From positions 2,413,002-2,477,001 of the forward strand of contig NC_030853.1 of assembly GCF_000208745.1 (NCBI RefSeq): 64,000 bases of DNA, in the 5' to 3' direction. Position numbers and translations under genes: made by a program. The DNA is from Theobroma cacao (taxonomy: Eukaryota; Streptophyta; Magnoliopsida; Malvales; Malvaceae). The notes beneath the pieces were generated by a model. The model was not told the origin of the DNA. It worked only from the letters and a program-made list of their open reading frames with translations, and searched no databases. Numbering within the stretch: position 1 is the first letter of the stretch; every line of letters starts with the position of its first letter. Positions 12,157 through 23,941 of this stretch are shown piece by piece.

Positions 12157-12270
12157 GCTTTGAACTTTTTCTTCTGGAACACATTTTCTCAGAATTTGAT
12201 CATTACACTACTTAAACAAGAAAGGCTCATCCCACACATAAGCTTTAACATCATGCAAAAACTTCTTTTT

Positions 12271-14069
12271 CTAGTGAAAATTTATATCTGAGGGAATAAT
12301 GTTGCTCACCAGATAATTCACAAAGTCAGCATACCAAGGGATTGAGTTCTTACTCACTTGAAAGATTTGTTCATCCGGGAAGGTTTCCTTGATGACGATT
12401 TCCTCCTTACCTTGATGTTCAAGCTCAAATCTTGAGAGATGGTCTACTACTTGATTTTCAGTTCCCCTTTTATCACAGATCTCTAAATCAAACTCTTGTA
12501 GCAGTAGGATCCACCTAATCAACCTTGGTTTGACATCTTTTTTGGCAATCAAATACTTAATTGCAGAATGATCAGTGTACACAATAACCTTAGTGCCAAC
12601 CAAGTAAGAATGAAACTTATCAAATGCAAATACTATAGCTAACAGTTCTTTTTCAGTGGTGGTGTAGTGCATTTGAGTCTCAGTCAATGTTTTGCTTGCA
12701 TTATAAATAGAATGAAAAATTTTGGATTTTCTTTGGCTTAGTACTGCTCCTACAACGTAGTCACTAACATCACACAGTAACTCAAAAGGAAGATTCCAGT
12801 CTGAAGCTATAATGATAGGAGCAGATACCAATTTCTTTTTCAATTCTAAAAATGCAGCATGACATGCATCATCGAATTTAAATGGGACATCTTTCTTTAG
12901 CAAATTGCACAAAGGTTTGGAAATTTTTGAAAAATCTTTAATGAACCTCCTATAAAAACCAGCATGACCCAAAAAACTTCTAATACCTTTCACTGAAGTT
13001 GGTGGTGGAAGCTTCTCAATTGTCTCAATTTTGGCTTTGTCAACCTCCAAGCCCTTGCTCGAAACCTTGTGCCCTAACGCAATGCCTTCTTCCACCATGA
13101 AATGACATTTCTCCCAATTTAGCACTAAATTGGTCTCTTCACACAGTTGAAGGACCTTAGGTAGATTCAAAAGACAGTCATCAAAGTTACTGCCAAACAC
13201 AGAAAAATCATCCATGAACACTTCAAGACATTTTTCAACCATATCAGAAAAAATAGACATCATGCATATTTGAAAAGTTGTTGGAGCATTACACAAACCA
13301 AAAGGCATTCTTCTAAAGGCAAAAGTACCATAAGGACAAGTAAAAGTTGTCTTCTCTTGGTCATTAGGCGAAATAGCAATCTGGTTATAACCCAAGTAAC
13401 CATCTAAAAAGCAGTAGAATTCCTTACCAGCTAAATGGTCCAACATTTGATCAATAAAGGGAAGTGGGAAGTGATATTTCCTTGTTGCTCGGTTGAGCTT
13501 TCTGTAATCCATACATACCCGCCATCCCGTTATCGTCCTCGTGGGAATCAGTTCATTGTTTGAATTTGGGATCACAGTTATCCCATCTTTTTTCGGGACG
13601 CATTGAATTGGGCTCACCCATGAGTTGTCTGAGATGGGGTAGATGATTCCAGCATCGAACCATTTGATGATTTCCTTTTTTACTACCTCATTCATAATGG
13701 GATTAAGTCTTTTTTTATGCTCAATGGAAGTATAATGATCTTCCTCCAAAAGGATTTTATGCGTGCAAATGGAAGGGCTAATCCCTTTAATGTCTGCGAT
13801 GGTCCATCCTATAGCCTTATTGTGCTCCCTTAATACCCTCAAAAGTTTCTCTTCTGCAAGTTAGTAAGTGTAGAGGAAACAATAACTGGAAGAGTAGTTG
13901 AATTTCCAAGGAATGCATACCTCAAATGTGAAGGTAGTGGCTTAAGGTCCAACATGGGAGGTTCCTCAATGGATGGCTTTGTTGGTAATGATGTAGTAGA
14001 AAAATTTAAAGCTTCAAATGGTGTCCTCAACACTCGAGAAGATGCGTCCAATAATTTCACACATTCCAT
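12271..14069 (-). pseudogene. Athila-like reverse transcriptase and RNase H
   Basis: The long frame 13842-12271 (523 codons) carries reverse transcriptase: DYRKLN, then [17 protein letters not shown], and the catalytic FMDDFSVFG. The RNase H region follows: [40 protein letters not shown], and VVDHLSRFE at the end. The preceding connection segment with LKPLPSHLRYAFLG, typical of Athila, sits in another frame at 14069-13839, so a frameshift lies near 13840. The N-terminal lead has [21 protein letters not shown], a lineage hallmark. It would copy element RNA into DNA in virus-like particles. This segment is the best preserved part of the element. Confidence 0.93.
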
Positions 14070-14246
14070 AAAATCATCATTCTCCCTCTGGGAACTAGCT
14101 ACTATAAATGCCTCTAAAGGGTCTTAGGGGTAACTTTCCTTAAATACCTCATGGGTGACACTATTGACAACACTTACAGCAAAGCATTCATCATGATTGT
14201 TGGGAAACTTTAGAGTTTGGAGAATATTAAATGTTACCTCCTGATC

Positions 14247-14663
14247 TTAAACTCTCAATGTAAGATCTTCTTTCTCTACATCAATAAGAACTCTTACGGT
14301 GTGTAAAAAGGGTCTCCTAAGTATGATTGGTACCTCTCGATCCTTTTCCATGTTTAGAACAATGAAATCCACCAAAAAAATGAATTTATCAACCTTGACT
14401 AACACATCCTCCATAATTTCTAGCTGATAAGTGAGAGAGCGATCAACTAGTTGTAGTGTCACCGTGGTTGGCTTGATTTCTCCCAACCCTAACTTCCGAT
14501 AGATTGACAAAGGCATCGAATTTATGCTGGCCCCTAAGTCACTTAAAGCTTTAGCAAAGAACAATGCCTCAATAGTACAAGGTATCGTGAAACTTCCCGA
14601 ATCCTTGAGCTTCGGTGGTAACTTGTTCTGAATTATGGCACTACACTCCTCGATTAATGCCAC
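14247..14663 (-). pseudogene. Athila-like aspartic protease region
   Basis: Minus-strand frame with the retroelement protease signature ALSDLGASINSMPLSIYRKL (the D-[LST]-GAS active-site motif), followed by the flap/hydrophobic strands and IILRRPFLHTVRVLID. It would cut the Gag-Pol polyprotein. It is separated by stops from the gag side (near 14700) and the reverse-transcriptase side (near 14245). Confidence 0.88.
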
Positions 14664-14713
14664 AGTTTCATACTTGCCAAGTCTTCTTTCTTTGTCAAGA
14701 TATCCTTCAAAAA

Positions 14714-16408
14714 CTAGACATATGAAGGCATCTGCTCTAATGCTTTAGCAAACGATATATTTATGTGCAGCTTTTTAAACACTTCCAAGAATTTTTGAAA
14801 TTGAGCATCTAACTTTTGCTTTTGGAGACGCTGAGGAAATGGAGGTGGTGGGTTTGTGGTTTGAGTATCTTTGACTTGCTCCTGTTGGTCAGAACTTTCA
14901 GCTGCTGTTTCATTCTCAATTGGCTTCTCTTGAGGCTTTTCTTGCTTAATACTGTTGTCAACCAATACTTTTCCACTCCTAAGAGTGATGGCCTTCACAT
15001 GCTCTTTTCCTTCTTTTCTTGGATTTGGCTCTGTGTCGCTAGGCAATGTTCCTTAAGGCCTAGCATTGACAGCATTGGCTAACTGCCCCATTTGAGTCTC
15101 AAGATTTTTCAATGAGGTTGCTTGACTGTGAATAAGAGCATCTGTCTTTGCCATGTACTGCATGAGTAAATCCTCCATGGAAGGCTTCTTTTCCTACATT
15201 GGGGGTCTAGGTTGCTGTGGAAAACCCAAGGGAAAATGTGGGCGCGGAGCTGATGAAGATCCCTGCTGGCTGCCTCAAGAGAAATTTGGGTGATTTCTCC
15301 ACCCAGGGTTGTAAGTATTTGCATAGGGGTTATTCTGCTATGGAAAATTCTACTGCGGAAAATTCTGGTGCTTGTTACTAATAAATTGCACTGATTCTGC
15401 ACTCATTGGACAATGATCGGTAGGATGCTCATCCCCACAATATTCATAAGAAATAAATGAACTTTGTACTGAATGGACTTTGCAAGCATCAATTTTCTTC
15501 GTGAGAGCAACTACTTAGGCTGTCAATGCATTAATGGCATTTAGTTCGTGAACCCTAACTACCCTCCTTGGCAAGGCCCTCTCGGAATGCCATTGATAGT
15601 TGTTGGAGGCCATCTCTTTTAAGAAGTCATATGCATCATCAATCGACTTTGCCATGAGAGCACCTCTAGCTGCTGCATCAATGGTGGTTCGAATCAAGTT
15701 TAGTAGGCCATTGTAGAAGGTTTGCACTAGCAACCATTTGGGGAGGCCATGGTGTGGACATTTCTGGAGCAAGTCTTTATACCTCTCCCATGCTTTGTAT
15801 AGAGACTCAGAATCCAACTGCGTGAAAGAAGTATTGTTGTTTCTCATCTTCGCAGTCTGTACTGGAGGAAAGAATTTGACTAAGAACTTCTACGCCAGGT
15901 CATCCCATGTAGTGATGGATCCTGTGGGAAGGGAGTTCAGCCACACTTTCGCCTTATCTCGCAACGAGAAAGGAAACAATCACAATCGTATCGCGTTGTC
16001 AGTGACCCCGTTATACTTGAAAGTGTCACAAATCTCCAAAAAATTAGCGATATGCGCGTTGGGGTCATCGTTGGGAAAGCCTCCAAACTGAACAGAGGTT
16101 TGTATCATTCGGATGATGGCCGGCTTAATCTCAAAATTATTAGCTTGAATGGCCGGCCTCTGAATACTTGAGTGAAGACCTTGCACCAATGGGACTGCAT
16201 AGTCTCTCAAGGATCTATTATCCACTACTTCATGCTGTTGCACATTTTGTTCCCTCTTATTTGCAGCCATGTTGTCAACTTGTTCACCGTCTTGGGGATC
16301 TTGTCTAAGTAGTCTTTGAAATGTTTCCCCTATTTCCGGATCATGCAAAATCCATTCCAAGTTTTGTACTCTTCTCATATAATAAGGGTTCTCCGTACCT
16401 AAAAACAC
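14714..16408 (-). pseudogene. Athila-like gag
   Basis: Minus-strand gag in the same general frame from 16408, broken by several stops. 16408-15980 holds the N-terminus and the start of the capsid domain (SVQFGGFPNDDPNAHIANFL). After a stop the frame continues through FSLRDKAKVWLNSLP, then 15847-15515 (ESLYKAWERYKDLLQKCPHHGL, ASNNYQWHSER). A Cys/His cluster CGDEHPTDHCP near 15430 is the nucleocapsid-like knuckle. 15046-14714 carries AITLRSGKVL, a lineage motif in the gag-protease linker. At least three stops sit where relatives have Arg, Gln or similar codons, suggesting C-to-T decay. Confidence 0.88.
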
Positions 16409-16476
16409 TGAAAAATAAAGCTTGAATTAAGACTAGCTTGCTTAGTATTAATATTAGCACAAAAATAGAAAACAAC

Positions 16477-16494
16477 TCCCCGGCAACGACGCAA
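16477..16494 (-). other. Primer-binding site, tRNA-Asp type
   Basis: The plus-strand sequence TCCCCGGCAACGACGCAA lies six bases inside the 5' LTR and matches the 3' end of plant tRNA-Asp (TCCCCGGCAACGGCGCCA) with two mismatches. tRNA-Asp priming is typical of Athila. Confidence 0.85.
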
Positions 16495-16500
16495 AAAACT

Positions 16501-18109
16501 TGTTGCTTGTAAAAAAAATAAAAAAAAATAAAAATAATTCTCTTGCTTATGCAATATGGGATATGCTCAATTTGAATGCAACATACAAGCAAAGATTACG
16601 TGCAAGTGGACACGATCGCAACAAGTAGTAAGTGATAAGTTGATGTGTCGATCCTCAAGGAGTTGATCTAAAATTTGTGCTAACTACTAAAATTATAACA
16701 AGCTAATTTTATCCAAGTAACAAATTGTGAACTATGAAAAAAAAATGTAATCTAATTATCTAAGTCTAATCTAAGTGGTGCAAATGATCAATTGAAGTCA
16801 AATCAATGGTCTAATATTCTAGGATTATGGTATCCTCTAAAATTTCATTTGGAATTGGGTTTGGTTAGTTACTTAATCTTAATGAAAGATTATGTTAGTC
16901 TAAAATCTTGAGGTATGTGTACTTCTCCGTCGAGATATTACACACTTACTTAATCTAATTGAATCACTATATGTTTATAGGAGACAACTAAACTAAGCAC
17001 TTTAAACCAAGGATTTCCAAATAGACTATGTGCTGCAATTAAATGTATTTCTACTCTAATTACACATCAAAGCACTAAAATTCCTTTTGAAGTGTTTTGA
17101 ACACACATTACTCAAATCTAAGTCTAATTTAGATTAACTCTTTCAAATGTCATCTAAATACTTAAACACATTTAATTGGTTATCAATCCAATAAATGGGC
17201 AAATAAGTTTAAATTTGAGTAAGCATCAATGTTTCCAATGAGACTAAGCAACCACCCAAATCAATATCCAAACTACATAATAAAGTCAACCATAATCCTA
17301 GATTAATAAGTTTAGCTCAACATTTCCAAAAAGAGAGTACATAATACAGTAAACAAAAGTATTGTTTTACAAATGAGAAAGAGAGAGAAAGCTTCAAATC
17401 TAGAGAGAGAGAGAGGAAGATGTTCTGTTGCAGCTTTACAAGCTCTAGCTCTTGATTCTTTTCCTTTTTCCCATTTTGCTTCAGCCTCTTATTGCCCAAA
17501 GTGTCTCCCCCGAATCTGCCTCTTTTTCTGTGCAAAAGTTCCTATTTATACTCCCTTATTCATTCAATTTTGACCTAGAATCTCGTGCCAAGCATATTTG
17601 ATTTTTCTGACATGTTCTCGCTACAGTGAGATTGGATTCTTGCTGTAGCGAGCTAGAAGCTGACTTGGCTTTGCAATGCTCTTCATTTTCGCTGTAGCAA
17701 GATTGGATTCTCGTTGCAGCAAAAATCCTATTGCCTCTTCTTGCCCTGTTTCTCGCTACAGTGAGAAACTCTCTACCTGGACATTTTTGCTATTGTAACT
17801 TTGAGCATTCTGCTACCATGTTCTCCTCCTTCAAGTTGCCTCGTGCAGAGTTGTTGTGATCCTCACAATCAGCTTCTCTTTCAGCTCCACGATTCCTTCA
17901 ACATCAAAAGGTTCAATAGTTAGAGGTTGATTTAAAAATTTTGAAAAGAAATGAAGCTAAAATGGTCTAAATGACACTAGACACCCTAAGAGTTAACTTA
18001 TACTAAAAAGCATGAAAATTTGCTACGGACTAAGCAAAGAACTAAAAGAAAAAGCAAAGTTTATGCTCCAAAAAGTACCCTATGATAACTCTATATAATA
18101 GAGTTATCA
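16501..18109 (-). repeat. 5' LTR of Athila-like element
   Basis: 1609 bp, the pair of 5906-7490. A TATA-like box (TATAAATAGG on the minus strand) is at 17541-17551; the other LTR has CATAAATAAG at that place. Palindromic CTCGCTGYAGCGAG variants occur at about 17617-17765. Confidence 0.95.
17541..17551 (-). promoter_or_regulatory. TATA box of Athila-like 5' LTR
   Basis: GTATAAATAGG on the minus strand, inside the upstream LTR. No other comparable box was seen in this LTR. Transcription would start some 30 bp further toward 17510. Confidence 0.5.
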
Positions 18110-18801
18110 AACAACTAATACAAGTAGAACAGCTACTTCGAATATAATAACCACTTCACTTGGATGACAGTGAAAGCAACTCGGAATAAGTGGCAGGGTT
18201 TATGGGTTACTTTCATCTTCGGATGTTCCAGGGAGTTTGGCTTGGTGGCTTAGATATGGAGGTAGTTAAGAGATCTTCCTCTTAACCTTTTCCTAAAGTA
18301 CAAGTGTTTTACCATTCTATCCTGTTCTCGTATACCTATTCATGCACGGCTTCTTCTCTTATACCTGTTCTCGTACAACTTATTCTTTTGTACCTTTTCA
18401 CGTACACCTCTTCTCTATTACCTTTTACTTGAAAATAAGTCTTATTACATCCAATTACAGTAATGGTTACTCACATTAATGTTCTTCATAATAATGTTAT
18501 TCATTAAGCGTATTAAAGCCTATTTTTGAGTAACCGTCACTTTTAGTACTATATATAGAGCCTCACAATTCATTTAGAGGGGCTCTTCCTTCCCTAAAAA
18601 AAGGCTAACACATTCTCCTTCAAAGCTTCCCTCTCTAAATTCTCTCTCTAATTCTCTCTCTAATTCTCTTCTTATTGTCTTCCACCTGCCATAATACTCA
18701 ATACTTCAAGAACTGCTCTAATTTTCCTCTCTGCCGCTTTCGACACATCCTTTTACTTGTTTGCAATGCTTCCTCTCCCTATCACAAGAATCCCATTTAC
18801 A
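18110..18801 (+). repeat. 5' LTR of outer element, second part
   Basis: Starts with the duplicated AACAA and continues the LTR exactly where 5905 stopped. It ends CCCATTTACA at 18801, matching 25155-25834 of the right LTR. Confidence 0.9.
18550..18557 (+). promoter_or_regulatory. TATA box of outer LTR
   Basis: TATATATA followed by GAGCCTCACAATTCATTTAG. The same box is at 25595-25602 in the other LTR. It is the best promoter candidate in this LTR and is now cut off from most of the upstream U3 by the 12-kb insertion. Confidence 0.6.
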
Positions 18802-18862
18802 TTTTGATGACTCCACTAGGGAGGAGTGATTGCATTAAGTAAAAATTTAATAGAAAAACTTT

Positions 18863-19844
18863 GTGTTATTAAAAGAAATAAACAATTCCTTTAGTAAACA
18901 AGATGCAACTATTCCTATCTACATCCAAGAGCTGATGAAAATGATTAAGGCTTCTCGAGAGAGAATGCAAATGTTGGAAGACAATAATAAACGGATGTTG
19001 GAGACCATATCTCAACTTGCATCCTCAATTCCCACCATTTTTCAAGCTCAACTTGTACACCTTAATGGTGATGAGAAAGCATCAAATGGATCCATTCCCC
19101 TAGTTCTAAACACAAATGTGAATGGAGGAAATAGAGAAAATGCAACTAATGTGGTAGGTGTTGGAAATCTCAACTTGATCAACTCCTCTGTGGTAGTTAT
19201 GCCAGCAACTACCTCTATTGCAATAATTCCACCAACCATTATTCAAAGCTTTGTGACAATGGAAGAGCTCTAAATGTTATTAAATCATATCCTAAGGGCT
19301 ACACTAGCCCTAAATTCAAGCAATTTGATGGTAAGACTGGTGAAGTATTAGAACATGTTATGGAATTTATGGAAACACTCGGACTAGCGAGATTGGATGA
19401 TGACTTGAAGTTGAAAGAGCTCTCTAAATCTCTCATCGAAAAGGCCTATACATGGTATGTTAATCTCACCCCTGGCTTTGTTGAATCTTGAAATCAAATC
19501 TGCAAGATGTTAAAGAGAAGTTTTTCTCTACTTAAAAGAAAGTTACTCTAGTTGATTTGGGAAGAGAATATCAAAAGTCTAGAGAAGACCTCATGGAATA
19601 CATCTAACGCTTGAGAGAAATGGTATTAGATATATAAGAGTCTCATGATGAGAAGAAGTTGATGAAAATTTACATTCAAGGAATGTTTAATGAGTGTAGG
19701 CTACACTTAGAGAATTTACCTTTTCCAATTATTGCTACTTTAGTGGAAACGGTACGAAGAACCAATAATACGGTTCTCAAACAAAAGGGAGCTACTCACT
19801 TCGATAGAAAGAATACTCTAATAGTGAATGCAATTAAAGAATGA
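18863..19844 (+). pseudogene. Gag-like region of outer element
   Basis: An open frame of 136 codons starts at 18863 with a coiled-coil-like stretch (IQELMKMIKASRERMQML). A shifted frame then reads YPKGYTSPKFKQFDGKTGE, HVMEFMETLGLARLDDDLKL and KAYTWYVNLTPG. This is the core pattern of Ty3 retrotransposon gag proteins, with the Trp-Tyr motif. A third part at 19659-19844 (MKIYIQGMFNECRLHLENLP, VRRTNNTVLKQ) matches the capsid C-terminal part. Stops near 19489 and 19530-19640 break it. No protease or polymerase follows. Confidence 0.75.
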
Positions 19845-20028
19845 GGTAGAAAAAGAATAGGTCCTTTTCAAAAGGGAATATTTCACAACAAGATGCAAGT
19901 AGGTGAGTTATTGATTGAGAATAATAGTATCCAGAACAACCAGTTTCTCGCTCATGTATGATATTTTTATGACTTTGACTCTTCATTGTTTTAAGAATTG
20001 CAATTTGACATTTAAAAAAAATCATATT

Positions 20029-20362
20029 TAGCCACTAGCTTTATCGCTTATATTTTGGCTGTAATTATATTATACTATTAGTCACAAGCTTTATTGCTCA
20101 TTCTTTGACCATAGTTCATCACTCTTACTTCAATCGCAAGGTTTACCGCTCATATTTTGGCTACAATGATATTTTTCTATTGGTCTCAAATTTTATCGCT
20201 TATTCTTTGATCATAATTTATTATTCATATTTTAGCCGCTAGCTTTATTGCTCATAATTTGGCTGTAATGATGTTATGCTATTAGCCACAAGCTTTATCG
20301 CTCATTTCTTGGCCCTAGTTTATTGCTTACAAATTGGTCGCAGCTCTTATGCTTACTTATTT
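20029..20362 (+). repeat. 50-bp tandem array (about 6.5 units, 100-bp higher order)
   Basis: Diverged units around TAGCCACAAGCTTTATCGCT start near 20029, 20079, 20129, 20180, 20233, 20283 and 20334, giving a 50-53-bp period. Alternate units are more alike (one type reads TTTTGGCTGTAATGAT, the other TTCTTTGACCATAGTT), so the array probably grew as about 100-bp dimers. It lies between the gag-like region and the antisense PMD gene. Confidence 0.85.
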
Positions 20363-20589
20363 TAAGGGTTAAATTAATTTCCTTCATATCAGGTTAGAGT
20401 TAATCTCCTTGATGTAAAGTTGAAAGTTCCCTTTTGGCCACATACAATAATGTGAAATAGGAATAAGTACGCAACATGCGTATGATATTATTATTATAGC
20501 AAAATGAAAATAAAGATACGATATATCAATAGCAAAGAACTAGCTTAAACAAGCTTTCAAAAAAGTAAAAGATAAGCAAAAGGGAAGCA

Positions 20590-23555
20590 AAAGCCTAGCC
20601 AACTGTATACTCCATAGAGAAGAGTTACTATTCTTAATATTGGCAAAGATATCTAATTGTTCTTGCAGTTCAGCTTCACACTTTCTTAGTGAAGCTATCT
20701 TTGTTGCAATGTCTTCCAACTCTTTTTCCGAGGAAGACTTGGTGAGAAAAGCTTTGGCTTTAGATCTACAATCATTGAGGCATTCAAGTTTGAATCCAAC
20801 ATTACAAGCATCATCGAAATCTCATAATATATGTTGCAATTCCTTTGGTGAAATACTCATTAATTGAGCATGAGAAATGGCTAGAGCTCTACCCATCACT
20901 TCCATCATTAAACAAATGATATCCATGTTCTTCAAAAAAGAGGTACTCCAAATTCCCCTTTTATACTAAAAATTTGCTCCAAGTATTCCACATATTCTGA
21001 AGAAATTTGAAAACCATGGAAGTCGACTTTCCTACCACTATGTTTAGTACATGCTACTTAAGTACCAAAAACACTATTAGCATCTTTGTATGCTAGCATT
21101 GGGGAAGAAGAAGCACGAGAATTAATTGAAGTAACTCTAGCATCATCAATAATAACTCCAACATCATGAACAGATTCAATATTAGGAATTGCTATGACAT
21201 TATCAATGACAACATTAGAAATAGCTCCAACATCAACTCCAACATCAGATACAACCTCGACAGTAGGAATAACCTCAGTGTTGGGAACAACCTCAGTATT
21301 AGGAATACCCTCATCTTGAATAACCTGGGAAGTAAAAATGATCTTAATTTTTAAAAAAAAAGGGATTAACATCAATTGGGGTAACATAGTAATATGTTTA
21401 TACCTGGCTCATAGTAGAGCTCTGAACATGAGAAGGAAATAGAACATCCAAATCAATGAAATCATCAAAAGAGGCTAGTTCACCCTTAACTTCAGCTTTA
21501 TCAATATCAACAAACTCATCATCAAATTCATCACTATGTTCAGAATCACATGATTCTTTCTTAATCTCAGCTTTTAAAGTCTCTTCCTCTTCAACCGAGT
21601 TAAGTTCTATTCTCGTAGTTGTTTCTCTCTACAAAAAAAAAAGTATGATTAAGAAATGAATTTAAAAAAAAAAAGTAAAAGAAGTAGTAAATGATGAACT
21701 TACTTTTCGATGCACATGTTTTGTTCGATGAGTAAGAGCGCGATGAGCATCATCTTTTTCTTCATTTACATTTCTTTTCTTTGTGAGAGAAATCAAGCAC
21801 AAGGATACATCGGTGTTACTTATAGGAGGAGTGTAAAGACAAGCTCTAGGATTAGTCAAAGGCATAATAAAAGATCTTCATTCTTCAACACACTCTCTCC
21901 AATAAGCAAACCATCTAGAAGTGTGGATACCAACTCTGTCAAAAGATGGGACAGTACAACTCTTAAATTTATCTAAACGGAGTTGAAGTCCTACCATGAG
22001 AAATGAAAAAACGCAAGAAGAAAAACTAACAGTTGAAAAAGAGTTAGGCAGAGTTGGTTGGTCAAACCCAAATAGACGTGCCATTCTACAAAGAGAATAT
22101 ACCTTAACAGAAAGAAAATTTCTATCTTCACCTTAACTGGAACTCTCAATCATAGATGGCAATTAGGAACTGTGAACCTGTACACAAAAGTTAATACCTT
22201 GTGAACTCATTCTTCCAGACTGTAGAGGGTGGCGATCATAATAAATTTCAAGATCACCGAATCCATTTATGGGCTGCACATAAGGTCTGGGATTAAATTC
22301 TTTTATCACATCCATCACTTCAAGAACATTACCTCTCAAGAGTCAATCATGCCACGCCCAAGCTCTGTAATTGTTCCTAGATAAAGGGTTATTTACAGAA
22401 AAAGATGCAAAAGGATATGCACTAGGCACGGGAGTTCAAGTACCAAACCTTTCCCATAAGCACATCTAAATAAATGAAGTATCCACATAAGTCAAAACTT
22501 TGTAACGCCCATCTGACTCGACAGTTTTGAGTTGGTATAGGTCTAACCTCTTATATAAAGATCTAAATACAGTAGAGTAAGAAGAAAACGTATTCCCTTA
22601 ACAATTTTTATAGCTAAAGGAACAACTGCTAAAGAGATGCCATCATCTGGATACCCTAAGAGTATGTGTCGTACCAACCAAAAGATTACTAAAGCCATTA
22701 GTTCATGCTTATGGTCTAGGTACTCAAGAAAACCAATTTCAATTCCCTTAGCATTGAACTTTTTATAAAAAAATCCCTATCTAATTGGAGAATCGTGCAA
22801 CCTTCGAAGTTTTAATTAGACTCTAAAGTAGATCAAAGAAAAAATCTCGAATACATACCTCTTCTTCAGAAAGCTTAATAGAGTGAAAATCATGTTTTCC
22901 TATACAAGGAAGTTCCAAGAGAACACATACATCTTCTAAAGTGAAGATAAATTCCCCCCATGCTGTAATCATAATATGAGAAAAAAGTGATCCACCTTGC
23001 AAGAATAGCACGCCATACATTCATCCTTTTTTCTCTAAAAATATTGAGCTTCGAAGTGACATGTATAGCATCAAGTATCCCAACAGAAAAGAGAAGTTTA
23101 ACATAAGTAGGATTCTTCAACACCTTATTTACCGACTCATCCCAACCATGAACAAATTGAGAAGTAGAGCCTAGCTTGATAGTAGAAAGAGGAAACTCAC
23201 CACGTTCAAACTTGATCTTAAGCATGGATAGTTCTTAAATACCACTTCTTTTATGAAGAGGTGCTTCTGAGCATAGATGATTCAAATCATATCCAACAGG
23301 CTTAGAGGAATGTTCGTCAACCTGTATAGCATGAACTTCTTCCCAAAAACAATCTTCTCCTCGTTCTCTAATAATTTCATCTTTCTAGTTTTTAGGGATA
23401 AGAGGAACTTCACCACTTTTTCCTACTCTAATTTTCTTGGGAGCAACTAATTCGGAATCACTATTCTTCCTTTTATATGCAGTGATCTTCTTCCTTGTTG
23501 TAGCCCTTTCAGGCTCATCGTAATGGATCTTCGGACAGAAACGCGTCCTAGGCAT
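20590..23555 (-). pseudogene. Antisense multi-exon plant mobile domain (PMD) gene inside the outer LTR element
   Basis: On the minus strand a frame starts MPRTRFCPK at 23555 with a basic N-terminus. After a few breaks come GILDAIHVTSKLNIF and VWRAILARW, then AWGEFIFTLEDVCVLLELPC, the best-known stretch of PMD proteins. The next exon reads FLEYLDHKHELMALVIFWL and GYPDDGISLAVVPLAIKI, then LYKRLDLYQLK and GRYKVLTYVDTSF, all in PMD order. A C-terminal part follows with RMARLFGFDQ, an acidic exon, a Val/Ile/Asp-rich exon and a coiled coil (20860-20640). Three introns with GT-AG ends, 75-82 bp, all phase 0, can be placed at 22777-22858, 21629-21703 and 21325-21403. Stops and frameshifts remain (for example AWAWHD* near 22350, where Trp is expected). 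PMD proteins occur both as host nuclear silencing factors and in transposons; this one is transposon cargo. Confidence 0.78.
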
Positions 23556-23802
23556 AATGAAAGATGGAAAAAGAAGCCTACAAACGTGATCATGAAAAAA
23601 GATATAAGTATACATACACAATAATTTTTATTATTTATGTATTTGTCAAAAAAATAACAAAATAATAATAATAAAAGAAAAAAAGCTACAAAATTGAACA
23701 ATAAAATTTATAAAAATAATAATAACAAATGAATAAAATTAAAAAAAATAAAAAAAAGTCAACTAAAAAAATTATTATTAATTAAATTATAAAAGTTCAC
23801 TT

Positions 23803-23941
23803 AAAAGAGCTCACGGCACTACCATGAGCTTTATTTGAAAAAGCTCGCTGCATATACCGCGATCTCTAATTAAAAGAGCTCGCGGCATGAACTACGAGCT
23901 CCAATTGAAAGAGCTCGTGGCACATGCCTTAAGCTCCAAAG
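23803..23941 (-). repeat. 35-bp tandem repeat with GAGCTC hairpin arms
   Basis: Four diverged 35-bp units of the type AAAGAGCTCGCGGCATGAAC followed by a CGAGCTC arm. Each unit can fold on itself (GAGCTCGCGGC with the later CGAGCTC). The array sits about 250-390 bp upstream of the PMD gene start, on the 5' side in its orientation. Confidence 0.75.

Larger units (their letters stand above)
5906..18109 (-). mobile_element. Athila-like Ty3/gypsy LTR retrotransposon, 12.2 kb
   Basis: LTRs at 5906-7490 and 16501-18109 begin TGTTGCTTGT and end GAGTTATCA on the plus strand. The element is flanked by an exact 5-bp target duplication, AACAA (5901-5905 and 18110-18114). It reads on the minus strand: 5' LTR, tRNA-Asp-type primer site, gag, protease, reverse transcriptase, RNase H, integrase, a spacer rich in short palindromes, a third ORF, polypurine tract, 3' LTR. 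Gag, pol and the extra ORF match the Athila lineage in order and residues. Stops and frameshifts in gag, pol and ORF3 make it non-functional as it stands. It inserted into the 5' LTR of the outer element and is therefore younger. Confidence 0.95.

Noticed and set aside
19048..19239. Minus-strand frame in the gag-like region
   Set aside because: The plus-strand frame carries the gag-type residues; this is its shadow.
20029..20362. CRISPR-like regular spacing
   Set aside because: Units are contiguous 50-bp tandem repeats without unique spacers, in a plant retrotransposon.
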